From: an uncultured Thermomicrobiales bacterium
Lineage (GTDB): Bacteria; Chloroflexota; Chloroflexia; Thermomicrobiales; Thermomicrobiaceae
Reading direction: 5' to 3'
Length of the DNA stretch: 18,665 nucleotides
NCBI GenBank assembly: GCA_937891245.1
Contig: CALAGB010000560.1
Span: 1 to 18,665, forward strand
Below are positions 1 to 7,920 of this stretch, in pieces. A program made the translations under genes and the position numbers. Positions within the stretch are counted from its first letter, which is position 1, and each line of letters begins with the position of its first letter. The notes beneath the pieces were generated by a model. That model was not told the DNA's origin, ran no database searches, and saw nothing but the letters and a program-made list of their open reading frames with translations.

Positions 1-1642
1 CACTCACCGTCCAGCACTTCGTCGCGCAACCCACCGACGTCTGGGCAGCCGCCTTTACCATCGCGGCAGTTCACGCTGCATGCGCGGCGACCTTCGACGA
101 GGCGTCGCCGAAATCGAAGCTGGGGTTACCGCGCTCGAAGAATCCACGCAGGCACATCTACTGCCGTCAACCGAAGAACACGTGCTGGCGACGATCCAGT
201 CAATGCTCTCCGAGAATATCCCGCACAGCGAACCGGCCGGCGCCGAGCGGCCGGCGCGTGCGCTGGGTGCGCCGGCACCGATCCAACAGCGTGGTGTACT
301 CATCAATTGGCTCGGGATGACAGGACGTTACGTGGAAGCACGCGCCATGGGCGAGTCGTTTTGCATCGCGATGGCGGACGCGCTCGGCGAGCGGCTCCTG
401 TACTCATCCCAGTGCATGTCCGGGCATCTCGGGCTCGGGCATGCCTACGCCGCACTCGGGATGCCGGAGGATGCCCGCCGAATGTATGCGCTGGCCGCCC
501 GCGGATTCGCGTTGATCGGTGATCCCGCCCAGGTCGAGTATGTAATCTGGGTCGAACTGCTAATGGCCGTGATCCGCTACCAGACGGATCGTCTGGGGGA
601 ACGCGAACGACTGCGTGCGGACTCGGCGCGGGTGTGGGTGCAGTCAAGCGGTAGTTCCGTCACGACCGGCGGTGACGCCCCGCCGAGTAGTCTGCTCCTC
701 GACCTGATCGAGGGACGTTGGAGTGAAGCCCGCCAACTGGCCGAGGCCCAGCGCAACGCCGCGATCTTGCCGAGTTTCCAGAGCGCAATCCTCGCGCTTG
801 GCATTCTCGCGCGGAATCAGGGCGCGCCGGATCGTGCCTGGGAACAGGTGCGCGCGATCCTCCCAGACGGAGCAGCGACCGAACCGGGGGACTATTACTT
901 CCCCCTCGGACTCGCCACCGTCGCACTCGCCGTCGATCTCACACTGGATGCCGGAGACGTCGACGCGGCCAAAGGCTGGATCGAAACCTATGAGCGCTGG
1001 ATCGCCTGGAGCGGAGCGGTGCTGGGGCAGGCGATGGCGGCGCTCCTCCGGGCACGCTACTACGCTGCCACCGGTGATCACGATCTGGCGCGGCAACACG
1101 CGGTCCGTGCGCGAGCACTCGCCAGCGAGCCGCGCCAGCCGCTCGTGCTGCTCGCGGTCGAACGGATACTCGGAGTACTGGCGATGCGCGACGGCCGCGC
1201 CGACGACGCGGAGCGGCATCTCAGCGAATCGCTGAACCTGGCCGAGCGCTGCGCCGCACCGTTTGAGCGAGCGCTCACGCTGATCGCGCAGGCCGCACTG
1301 CGTATGACTACCGGTCAGTCGGCCGAAGCGCAGACACTGTTGGACGCGGCGCGCGAGATCGCGCTCGGTCTCGATGCGCATCCGACGCTGGAACGCATCA
1401 AGCAGATGGAAGTCTCCATAGGTTCGCTGCGCTCAATGACGCCATCCGGTTCGGTGCTTTCTCCCCGCGAGCGAGACGTATTACGTCTGATTGTCGAAGG
1501 AAAGTCGGATCGGGAGATCGCCAGCGACCTCTTCATTAGCCCGCATACCGTGATGCGGCACGTCTCCAACATCCTGGGCAAACTCGAGGTTGAGTCTCGC
1601 ACCGCCGCCGCGACCCACGCGCTACGCCACAACCTCCTCTGA
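1..1642 (+). CDS. LuxR-family transcriptional regulator, C-terminal part (5' end outside window, probable frameshift)
   Basis: C-terminal region of a large DNA-binding regulator. About 430 residues of Ala/Leu/Arg-rich helical hairpins, resembling the TPR-like arm of MalT/STAND-type regulators, are followed by a GerE/LuxR helix-turn-helix in the last 60 residues (LSPRERDVLRLIVEGKSDRE onward, then ISPHTVMRHV and a final HALRHNLL). The ATPase domain expected in this family would lie upstream of the window. The frame used from base 80 onward is open to the left edge but is Arg-rich and poor in G/C at third positions there. The frame starting at base 3 reads as protein instead (LTVQHFVAQPTDVWAAAFTI, then AAVHAA). 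A single-base indel near bases 75-90 would join the two. The ATG at 80 is therefore probably not a true start. The HTH call is firm; the signal it senses is unknown. Confidence 0.85.
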   Translation, partial: THRPALRRATHRRLGSRLYHRGSSRCMRGDLRRGVAEIEAGVTALEESTQAHLLPSTEEHVLATIQSMLSENIPHSEPAGAERPARALGAPAPIQQRGVLINWLGMTGRYVEARAMGESFCIAMADALGERLLYSSQCMSGHLGLGHAYAALGMPEDARRMYALAARGFALIGDPAQVEYVIWVELLMAVIRYQTDRLGERERLRADSARVWVQSSGSSVTTGGDAPPSSLLLDLIEGRWSEARQLAEAQRNAAILPSFQSAILALGILARNQGAPDRAWEQVRAILPDGAATEPGDYYFPLGLATVALAVDLTLDAGDVDAAKGWIETYERWIAWSGAVLGQAMAALLRARYYAATGDHDLARQHAVRARALASEPRQPLVLLAVERILGVLAMRDGRADDAERHLSESLNLAERCAAPFERALTLIAQAALRMTTGQSAEAQTLLDAAREIALGLDAHPTLERIKQMEVSIGSLRSMTPSGSVLSPRERDVLRLIVEGKSDREIASDLFISPHTVMRHVSNILGKLEVESRTAAATHALRHNLL

Positions 1643-1790
1643 ACCGACCCGACTCGGTGATGTCACCTATATGCCTGCTCCGAGCAATTCCCTGATCTCC
1701 GCGATGTCGCGCACCGGCTTCCGGCGCATCCTGTGAATGTGGTTGGCGACCTGGATCAACCGCTGACAGACAGACGAAAGGGGCCCGGAG

Positions 1791-2216
1791 ATGCAGGCAC
1801 GGAACACGACGTTCGGGATGAGCACTGCAGAGTTCAAGAAGCTGGTCGTGGGGATCGGGCTGCTGGCAATCTCGACGCTCTCACTTCTGACGGCGTCTAT
1901 GGCCCGCGACGACTCGGACGCGAATCAAACCAGTGATGGATCCGTCACGGTGCTCATCGCCGCGTCAAACGAGCGATTCCGCGGCAAACTGTTGGAGACG
2001 AATGTGTATCTCCCGAGCGCGGGGTCGGCGACGATGAGCGCGGTCGCGGGCCAGACGGCGCGCTTCTGGGAAGAGAACCTTCAGCTGCCGGGTGCGATCA
2101 GCAGCCGGGTGACCCCCAGCGCGGTGACGCGCTTCCGCGAACAGAATACGTGGCTTCCGGGCAGTAGCGCGCCGGTGGCAAATGACAACCTGCCCGCGAT
2201 CCAGCCTCCGTACTAG
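1791..2216 (+). CDS. Small membrane-anchored or exported repeat protein, unknown function
   Basis: A 141-residue protein of no family I recognise. Residues about 17-37 (KKLVVGIGLLAISTLSLLTA) form a Lys-led hydrophobic segment, either an N-terminal anchor or a signal peptide. The rest is predicted to lie outside the membrane. It holds three degenerate copies of one motif: RFRGKLLETNVYLPSA, RFWEENLQLPGA and RFREQNTWLPGS, spaced 23-29 residues apart. The shared core is R-F-x-x-x-N-x-x-L-P. The tail is Pro/Asn-rich. The ATG at 1791 follows a purine-rich GAAAGG about ten bases upstream. A second ATG at 1818 keeps the hydrophobic segment but has a weaker ribosome site. The gene stands alone between the LuxR gene and a convergent antiporter gene. 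The consistent coding bias and the repeats argue that it is real. Confidence 0.65.
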   Translation: MQARNTTFGMSTAEFKKLVVGIGLLAISTLSLLTASMARDDSDANQTSDGSVTVLIAASNERFRGKLLETNVYLPSAGSATMSAVAGQTARFWEENLQLPGAISSRVTPSAVTRFREQNTWLPGSSAPVANDNLPAIQPPY

Positions 2217-2387
2217 CATGGCACTCCGCATCGTTTGGACTGATCTACCGGCAGGCAGAGTGCACCAATTACCGCAGGATATTCACAGGTCTGGGCAGAT
2301 TGCCCTGGCCTGTTTTGCTCGGCGGATGGCCACAGCTGTGGTGTCAGCGAGAATCGCAGGCACCTACGAGTTGGGGCCAGGCAAGAT

Positions 2388-3983
2388 CTAGCCGGCGAAC
2401 GCGGGTTCTTCGACCGGGTAGCGCGCCTTCCAGGCGTCGTAGCCGCCTTCGAGGGCGGCCGCTTTGAAGCCTCTGGCGATCAGGTCACGCGCCGCACGGG
2501 CGCTGGTTGCTTCGTTCGGTCAGGTGCAGTAGGCGACAACGAGTCGATCGCGTCGCTCCTGATTGTCGATCCATTCGAGCAGATGATCCGGTTTCACCCG
2601 TATGCTGCCCGGGATGCGCGAGGGATCTTCATCGAACTGGGAGCGGGTACGAACGTCGAGCACGATCGGCGGATCGGGGCTGGAGAGCAATTCGGCAAGT
2701 TGATCCGGGCTGATACGAGGGATCCGGTGCTCACCGGATTCATCGCGGAAGAGCCCGGATGCGCTGGTTTCGCGTTCCTCTTCGAGCGTCCGATCTTCGA
2801 CCTGGCGGGCATACCACGCGCCGAGCGGCGAGGCCGTCATGCCATGCACGACCACCGAAACCATCACCACGACGCCGACGACCGATAGGATGTGCTCACC
2901 GCTGCCCAGTCCACTGTGAACGACCAGCAGGGCGAACAGCAGCGCACTGAGCCCACGTGGTCCGAACCAACCAATCGTTCGCTGGGCAACCTGGCTGATT
3001 CTGGCGCGACGCAACACCAGCCACATTGCCACCGGCCGCGCCACTACAATGACGACTGCCGCAAAGATGAGCATCCGACCGGTCGAGATCGGAAACTGCA
3101 TCGACGAGATGACCGCGCCAAAGAGCACGAAGGCGAGAAACATCATCATCTCGGCGGTGACATCGCCATAGTCGAGAAAGCAATCACACAGCTCGAATTC
3201 CAGCGCGGTGACGGTCAAACCGGCGGCGAAGGCCGCCAGAAATCCGTCGCCGCCGACCTGAACACCGGCGACGTAGGAGACGAGCACCAGTCCGATACCA
3301 TAGAGGGCCTGATATTCCTTACCGATGCCGAAGCGTTCGTCGGCTTTGCCGATCGCCCAACCGCCCGCCGCGCCCACGACGGCGCCGGCCAGCGGCCCGA
3401 GAACGAGGAGTTTCAGAAGGAACTCGCTCCAGTTGAGGAACCCGCCAGCCTGTGAGTTCGCGATCGCGATCAAGATGAGGACGGTCGGAAGCACGACGAT
3501 GTCGTTCGTGCCAGCTTCGACGTCGAGCGTGCGCCGAATCGAGCGCGGAATACGTTCGTCGCGCAAGACGTCGCGCAGCACGACCGGATCGGTCGAGGCG
3601 AGGATCGCGCCGATCAAGATCGAGTCGATGGTTGAAAAGCCCAGCAACAGGTACGCACCCATCGACACCAGCACGATGGTGACGATCGCGCCCGGCCCGA
3701 GTGTCAGGATCGGTAGAACCCAATCATCGCCAACTTCATCGAGCCGGAGTTTGAGCGCGTCGATAAAGAGCACGAGCGCCAGCGTCAACGTCGCCACGAC
3801 TTCCAGCGACGGGTCATCGGGTGTGAGGGAAAGCACGCCAAAGGCGCGGTCGCCGAGTAAAATGCCCAGCCCGAGAAAGATAATCGGGAACGAAAGCGGC
3901 GCGCGTTGCACGACACCAGACGCGAGCGGTGCCAGCACCAGCACCGCTCCAAAGAGCGCGAAGGCGGTAATCAGATCGGGCAT
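2388..3983 (-). CDS. CPA1-type Na+(K+)/H+ antiporter fused to a rhodanese domain; in-frame TGA, candidate selenoprotein
   Basis: Residues 1-395 form about twelve membrane helices of a monovalent cation/proton antiporter (NhaP/CPA1 kind). Visible hallmarks are ASTDPVV (TDP at 131-133), EAGTND (156-161, in the place of the family's ExxxND) and GPRG (341-344). A charged linker leads to a cytoplasmic rhodanese domain (about 424-531): IVLDVRTRSQFDE, then VVAYCT with active-site Cys486. TGA at 2520-2522 follows Thr487. The frame then continues with PNEATSARAARDLIARG and GGYDAWKARYPVE to TAG at 2388-2390. Related rhodaneses read YCxCPNEATSA, so TGA stands exactly where cysteine is expected. Full length would be 531 residues with Sec488. 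If TGA is a plain stop, the product is 487 residues with the antiporter whole and the rhodanese cut. It lies 34 bases behind the dioxygenase gene, probably co-transcribed. Alternatives are a nonsense mutation or a sequence error. Confidence 0.8.
2489..2503 (-). promoter_or_regulatory. Candidate bacterial SECIS-like hairpin downstream of the in-frame TGA
   Basis: On the coding (minus) strand, GCGCC-CGTGC-GGCGC forms a perfect 5-bp stem with a 5-base loop. The loop begins 22 bases after the TGA, has G at its second position and contains GU. Known bacterial SECIS elements sit directly behind the UGA, have a small apical loop about 16-37 bases away and need a G in its first two positions; this hairpin meets those rules. 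The lower stem does not extend well (A opposite G, then C opposite U). Short GC hairpins are also common by chance in DNA this GC-rich. Confidence 0.35.
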
Positions 3984-4017
3984 TATTTCAGCTTCGTGCC
4001 GGCGGGAAGCTGGTCGC

Positions 4018-4974
4018 TCACGGCACCGTTATTCCGCTCGGCAACTGAATCGACTTCAACCCCGGCTCGATCTCACCACGTCGATCTTCGTACCACGGTG
4101 GCAAGCGGATGCCGGTCGCCAGCTGATCGAGCGGCTCGTCGAGGGTGAAGCCGGGGGGATCGGTCGCGATCTCGAAGAGAATACCGCCCGGCTCACGGAA
4201 GTAGATCGACTTGAAATAGCTTCGGTCACGTACCTCCGTGACGTGCATCCCGGCGGCAATCAGCTGTTCGCGCCACTCCAGCTGCTCGGCATCATCGCGC
4301 GTACGGAAGGCGACATGATGCACCGTGCCCGGGCCTTCGGTCCCTTGCGTGCCCTCCGCATCGACAACCAGATCGACGATCGAGCCGAGCATCGACGTCC
4401 CGGCGACGAACCGATTAATGCGGTCGCTCTCTCCCATATGCCGGAAACCGAGCAGATCGGTCAGTACCTCGGCGGTACGTTCCGGCTGCCGCGACGCGAG
4501 CGTCACCCCGGAGAAGCCGATGATCGCCTGCGTCTGCTCAACCGTCCCGTTCCTCACGTTCGTGGTCGTCTCGCTGGGGCGGCTGACCAGCTCACAGACG
4601 AGACCGTCCGGATCCTGAAAACGGACGACCTGCTCATCAAAGCGCCGGAACGGACCGTGTGTGGCAACTCGATGCTGCATCAATCGTTCGAGCCAGTAAC
4701 CGGTCGACCCTTCAGGGATGGCAAACGACGTCGTGGTGATCTGGCCGGTGCCGATCGTGCCTTGCCGATCACCGGGCCAGGGAAAGGTCGTGAGGATCGT
4801 GCCGGGGGTGCCGTGCTGATCGCCAAAGTAGAGGTGGTACGTTTCGGGCCGATCGAAATTGACGGTCACTTTGAGCAGGCGCAGCCCTAGCACCGTCGTG
4901 TAAAAATCGATATCGCGCTGCGGATCACCGACAATCGACGTGACGTGATGAATGCCGGGTGTCGCCAGTGTCAC
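4018..4974 (-). CDS. VOC-superfamily ring-cleaving dioxygenase-like protein (MhqO/MhqA type)
   Basis: A 318-residue protein with two glyoxalase/VOC modules in tandem (about 6-130 and 150-270), the length usual for extradiol-dioxygenase-like proteins of the MhqO group. Members of that group are linked to quinone/hydroquinone and aromatic electrophile resistance and use a 2-His-1-Glu metal site. Likely ligands are His in GIHHVTS (9-10), His in GTVHHVAF (219-220) and Glu268 in GILFEIATD. Other family segments are HLYFGDQHGTPGT and FQDPDGLVCELV. The GTG at 4974 is chosen as start because GAGGAG lies about seven bases upstream. An ATG at 5013 in the same frame has no ribosome site and would add a 13-residue basic extension without family character. 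It leads the set that includes the antiporter-rhodanese gene, which may hint at a shared role in electrophile or redox stress. The substrate is not known. Confidence 0.85.
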   Translation of the reverse strand: MTLATPGIHHVTSIVGDPQRDIDFYTTVLGLRLLKVTVNFDRPETYHLYFGDQHGTPGTILTTFPWPGDRQGTIGTGQITTTSFAIPEGSTGYWLERLMQHRVATHGPFRRFDEQVVRFQDPDGLVCELVSRPSETTTNVRNGTVEQTQAIIGFSGVTLASRQPERTAEVLTDLLGFRHMGESDRINRFVAGTSMLGSIVDLVVDAEGTQGTEGPGTVHHVAFRTRDDAEQLEWREQLIAAGMHVTEVRDRSYFKSIYFREPGGILFEIATDPPGFTLDEPLDQLATGIRLPPWYEDRRGEIEPGLKSIQLPSGITVP

Positions 4975-5078
4975 CGGTCGTCTCCTCTCGCGAGACGCGA
5001 ACCCGCGTCCCAACGCTATCGCCCATCGAGTGGGACGTTATCTAGTATGACAGATCTGGCGATCCCGGCATTCCGTTT

Positions 5079-5948
5079 CTACGCCGCGAGATCGATCTCG
5101 TGCAGTTCACCGCCGCGGATCATGCGCAGGTTGAAGTTCTGGCGCTCACTGGCTCGTGCCAGCGCTTCGCCGAGGCGGAGCGGGTAGCGCGCATCTTGAT
5201 CGCCAACGCCGATGACGATATCGCCGGGAAAGACGCCGGCCGCATCCGCTCGGCTCCCCGGTTCGACGTCGGTGACGAGCAGTCCGGTCGCAACGTCTTT
5301 GCCGAATCGCGCGCGCATCATCGACGGCAGCAGCACGCCGGTCAGGACCAATCCGAGATGTGGCGTGCGACCGCTGGCGTTCGCCAGCAGCGCCTGCACC
5401 GTGTGGGAAGGCACCGAAAGCGCCGTACCAGGACCGGCGACCATGCTGTTGATGCCGATGACCTCGCCATTGGCATCAAAAAGCGGTCCGCCGGAATTGC
5501 CGGGGTTGAGATGGAGATCGGAGCGGATCAGCGCGCGTGGATCACGGGCCGTCGGCAGGGCACTGATGATGCCGGCCGTGACCGCGTTTTCGACTCCGAG
5601 CGGATGGCCCATCGCCAGCACGAGTTGCCCAGCGCGCAATTCCAGCGAGTCTCCGATCGCCACCGGCTGCGGAGAGCCGTCGACCTGCAGCGCGACAATG
5701 TCGTTGCGCGGGTCACGGGCAAACACCTTGCCGGTCGCTTTGAGCCCATCGGCAAAGACGATCTCCGCCGTCTCGCTCTGAACGACATGATGATTCGTGA
5801 TGACGGTGTTCGGCGCCCAGACGACGCCGCTGCCCGAGCCGCGCCGGCCGTTGCGCACCGCGACGACCGCCGGTCGGATCTGCTCGGAGAGATCGCTCAG
5901 CGCCTCCGAGTAAGGAACGAGAAATGCCTGACGTGTTGCGATGACCAT
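5079..5948 (-). CDS. HtrA/DegP-like serine protease with PDZ domain (second of tandem pair)
   Basis: A 289-residue trypsin-like S1C protease. The triad is complete: His54 in TNHHVV, Asp83 in RDPRNDIVAL and Ser152 in NPGNSGGPLF. A PDZ domain fills about residues 195-289 (GLLVTDVEPGSRADAAGVFPGDIV). No signal peptide or membrane helix is visible at the N-terminus (MVIATRQAFLVPYSEALSDL), so it is probably cytoplasmic or exported by an unseen route, unlike classic periplasmic or anchored HtrA. The ATG at 5948 follows the TAA of the preceding protease gene by three bases, so the two are translationally close and surely share a transcript. The two proteins share layout but clearly differ in sequence, suggesting an old duplication. 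The product ends with a clean TAA in a 100-base gap before the VOC gene. Partner substrates are unknown. Confidence 0.9.
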   Translation of the reverse strand: MVIATRQAFLVPYSEALSDLSEQIRPAVVAVRNGRRGSGSGVVWAPNTVITNHHVVQSETAEIVFADGLKATGKVFARDPRNDIVALQVDGSPQPVAIGDSLELRAGQLVLAMGHPLGVENAVTAGIISALPTARDPRALIRSDLHLNPGNSGGPLFDANGEVIGINSMVAGPGTALSVPSHTVQALLANASGRTPHLGLVLTGVLLPSMMRARFGKDVATGLLVTDVEPGSRADAAGVFPGDIVIGVGDQDARYPLRLGEALARASERQNFNLRMIRGGELHEIDLAA

Positions 5949-5951
5949 GAT

Positions 5952-6869
5952 TTACCGCTCTCCGATCGTGACGGTGACATCGGTTCGCTGACCGGCCCGT
6001 ACGACCTTGACGACGAGTTGACTGCTGGCGCTGCCCGGTCCGAGCGCGTCCTGCAAACCACTGATGTCGGCCGTATCGCGCTCACCGGCGGCGATCAGCG
6101 TATCGCCGAGCAGCAAGCCGGCCTGTTCGGCCGGGCTGTCGGCCTCGACATTGACGATGAGTAGACCGGTCTCCTGGTGCAAGCCGAGCGCCGAGCGGAG
6201 TCCATCCGGCAAGCGCACCGGCTGTGTGGCGACACCGAGATAGCCGCGCTTCGTCCCCCGCCCGCTGGAGAGCGCATCGACGACGTGGCTCAACACCTCG
6301 TGCGGGATGGCGACCGCCAGTCCGCGTGCCAGATTCGACGTGTTCAAACCGACGACCTGCCCATCGGCACCGAGCAGCGGCCCGCCGGAGAAACCGGGGT
6401 AGAGCGTGACATCGGAGCGGATGACGCCCTCGATCGAGCCGCCACGCCAGGAACGAAGCGTATTGCCAACGGCGCTGACGACACCAAGTGAGGCCATCGC
6501 CTGATCGCCGCGCGGATTGCCGATCGCCAGCACCAGCTGGCCGATCCGCGCCGCATCCGTACTGAAGCGGGCCGGCGTCAGATCGCTGGCATCGACCTTC
6601 AGCAGTGCCAGATCGGTGGCGCGGTCGCGTCCGACCAGGGTCGCCGCCAGTTCGCGTCCGTCGGCAAGACCGACGGTGATGTCTTCGTCGCGATCGACGA
6701 CGTGATCGGCGGTGACAATCAAGCCATCGGCGCTCCAGACGATACCGGTGGCGCCGAAGCGCGGCCGTCCGCTGACGCGCACGATTGACGGCTGCACACC
6801 GGCGACCAGGTCGGCCATGCTATTCGAGAGTTCAACCAGAACATTGGCCGGGTTGTGTTGCTGATCCAT
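5952..6869 (-). CDS. HtrA/DegP-like serine protease with PDZ domain (first of tandem pair)
   Basis: A 305-residue S1C-type serine protease. The triad is His56 in TADHVV, Asp86 in RATDLALLKV and Ser161 in YPGFSGGPLL. A C-terminal PDZ domain (about 205-305) includes GYLGVATQPV and GLLIVNVEADSPAEQAGLLL, the usual substrate- or peptide-binding module. The Phe before the catalytic Ser (GFSGG, where GNSGG is usual) is a visible deviation close to the active site. The ATG at 6869 is chosen because GGAGGAG lies just upstream and residues from there match the family. The frame stays open to an upstream ATG at 7043, but that extension is Pro/Arg/Ser-rich and unlike a signal peptide. No export signal is seen. 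It lies about 200 bases downstream of the response-regulator gene and 3 bases upstream of its paralogue. Confidence 0.9.
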   Translation of the reverse strand: MDQQHNPANVLVELSNSMADLVAGVQPSIVRVSGRPRFGATGIVWSADGLIVTADHVVDRDEDITVGLADGRELAATLVGRDRATDLALLKVDASDLTPARFSTDAARIGQLVLAIGNPRGDQAMASLGVVSAVGNTLRSWRGGSIEGVIRSDVTLYPGFSGGPLLGADGQVVGLNTSNLARGLAVAIPHEVLSHVVDALSSGRGTKRGYLGVATQPVRLPDGLRSALGLHQETGLLIVNVEADSPAEQAGLLLGDTLIAAGERDTADISGLQDALGPGSASSQLVVKVVRAGQRTDVTVTIGER

Positions 6870-7072
6870 GAGTTCTCCTCCGAGATGATCCCACGATGTT
6901 CGTGGGTGAAACGGGAACCGGTTGCCGGTCCGCGATGACGTATCTCGAGGATAGTTCCTGGCAGGAGGCGCGGCACCGCCCGTTCCGGCGACCGCAGACC
7001 TCGACAAACGGCTAGGTGCCGCTGTGCGGCTATCTACCGTCAAGTGGTAGGGGAGAACGTTCCGGTACGACG

Positions 7073-7738
7073 CTACAGCACGATCAATCCCTGGCGGGCG
7101 GCACGCGCGAGCGCTTCGGCGCGGCTGGAGGCGTCGAGCTTGGCGAGGATCGAGCCGACGTGGAACTTCACCGTATGCTCGCTGATGCCGAGTTCGGTGG
7201 CGATCGTCTTGTTTGGCAGACCTTGTGCGATAAGTTGCAGCACCTCGTGCTCACGCCGGGTAAGCGCGTCGAACTCGCCATCCGGCGACGGCGAGGGGCT
7301 CGGAGAGGTACTTCGTTCGAGGATGGTACGCACAACCCGACCATCGAGCGTGGTGAGCCCGGCCAGAACGGCATGGAGCGCGGCCACGATCTCGTCGGCG
7401 GTCGCATCGGCCAGCAGCACGCCCTGCATACCGTCATCGACCGCACCGGCCGCGATTTCGACCGTCTGGGCAATCAGGACGATCGGCGGGAGGAGTCCGG
7501 CGCCGGAGAGTGGCAGAAGGCTCTGAAGCGCGCCGTCGAGGTCGTTACCGGGATCGAGCAAGATCACCTGCGGCGCCAGCAATTCAAGCCGGCTGCCGAG
7601 CGCCTCGACGCTTTCCGCCTCGCCGGCCACGTCGAAAGACCGATCGGAGGCGACGACCGCGGTCAGGCCCGTTCGCGTGGTGGGATAGGGCGCCACGACG
7701 AGCACGCGAATGTGCTCAGCCGTTTCAATGTCCGTCAT
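7073..7738 (-). CDS. NarL-type response regulator with degenerate receiver domain
   Basis: A 221-residue protein: receiver-like domain (about 9-125), a Ser-Pro repeat linker (143-152) and a LuxR/GerE helix-turn-helix (155-215; LTRREHEVLQLIAQGLPNKT, ISEHTVKFHVGSIL). The fold pattern of a receiver is kept, and Asp62 (VILLDPG) sits at the phospho-acceptor position. The acidic pair after strand 1 is replaced by Ala16-Pro17 (VLVVAPYPTTRTGL, where VVDDHP is usual). The Lys of the GYLLKDA motif is Ala110 (GVLLADA). Normal Mg2+-dependent phosphorylation is therefore doubtful. The ATG at 7738 has GGAG about seven bases upstream. In-frame ATGs at 7777 and 7840 add sequence without receiver character. 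No histidine kinase gene is adjacent. The two protease genes downstream are plausible targets or operon partners; this is inference. Confidence 0.88.
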   Translation of the reverse strand: MTDIETAEHIRVLVVAPYPTTRTGLTAVVASDRSFDVAGEAESVEALGSRLELLAPQVILLDPGNDLDGALQSLLPLSGAGLLPPIVLIAQTVEIAAGAVDDGMQGVLLADATADEIVAALHAVLAGLTTLDGRVVRTILERSTSPSPSPSPDGEFDALTRREHEVLQLIAQGLPNKTIATELGISEHTVKFHVGSILAKLDASSRAEALARAARQGLIVL

Positions 7739-7920
7739 GCTTGTCTCCGCTGCTCGCCATTGTCGGTGGGCAGGCATGTTGATTATAGCCACGGCGCCAG
7801 TCCGGCCCGCCGGATGCGATAGGATGAGGGAGGCGCCCACGTCGATTCATCGCCGCTCGGGCGACACCGCCCGGTGAGCGGGCGTAACGATCCCGAACGG
7901 TGATTGGGCAGGATGCCCGC

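Noticed and set aside
3325..4890. Long open frame on the plus strand
   Set aside because: Antisense to the antiporter and VOC genes, crosses both, low-complexity Ser/Arg/Thr content and no family motifs; a shadow of GC-rich coding DNA.
5100..6164. Open frame of 354 codons on the plus strand
   Set aside because: Antisense across both protease genes, Arg/Asp/Gly-rich, no motifs.
6870..7043. Longer start for the first protease at 7043
   Set aside because: The extension is Pro/Arg-rich with no signal peptide, and GGAGGAG sits directly before the ATG at 6869.
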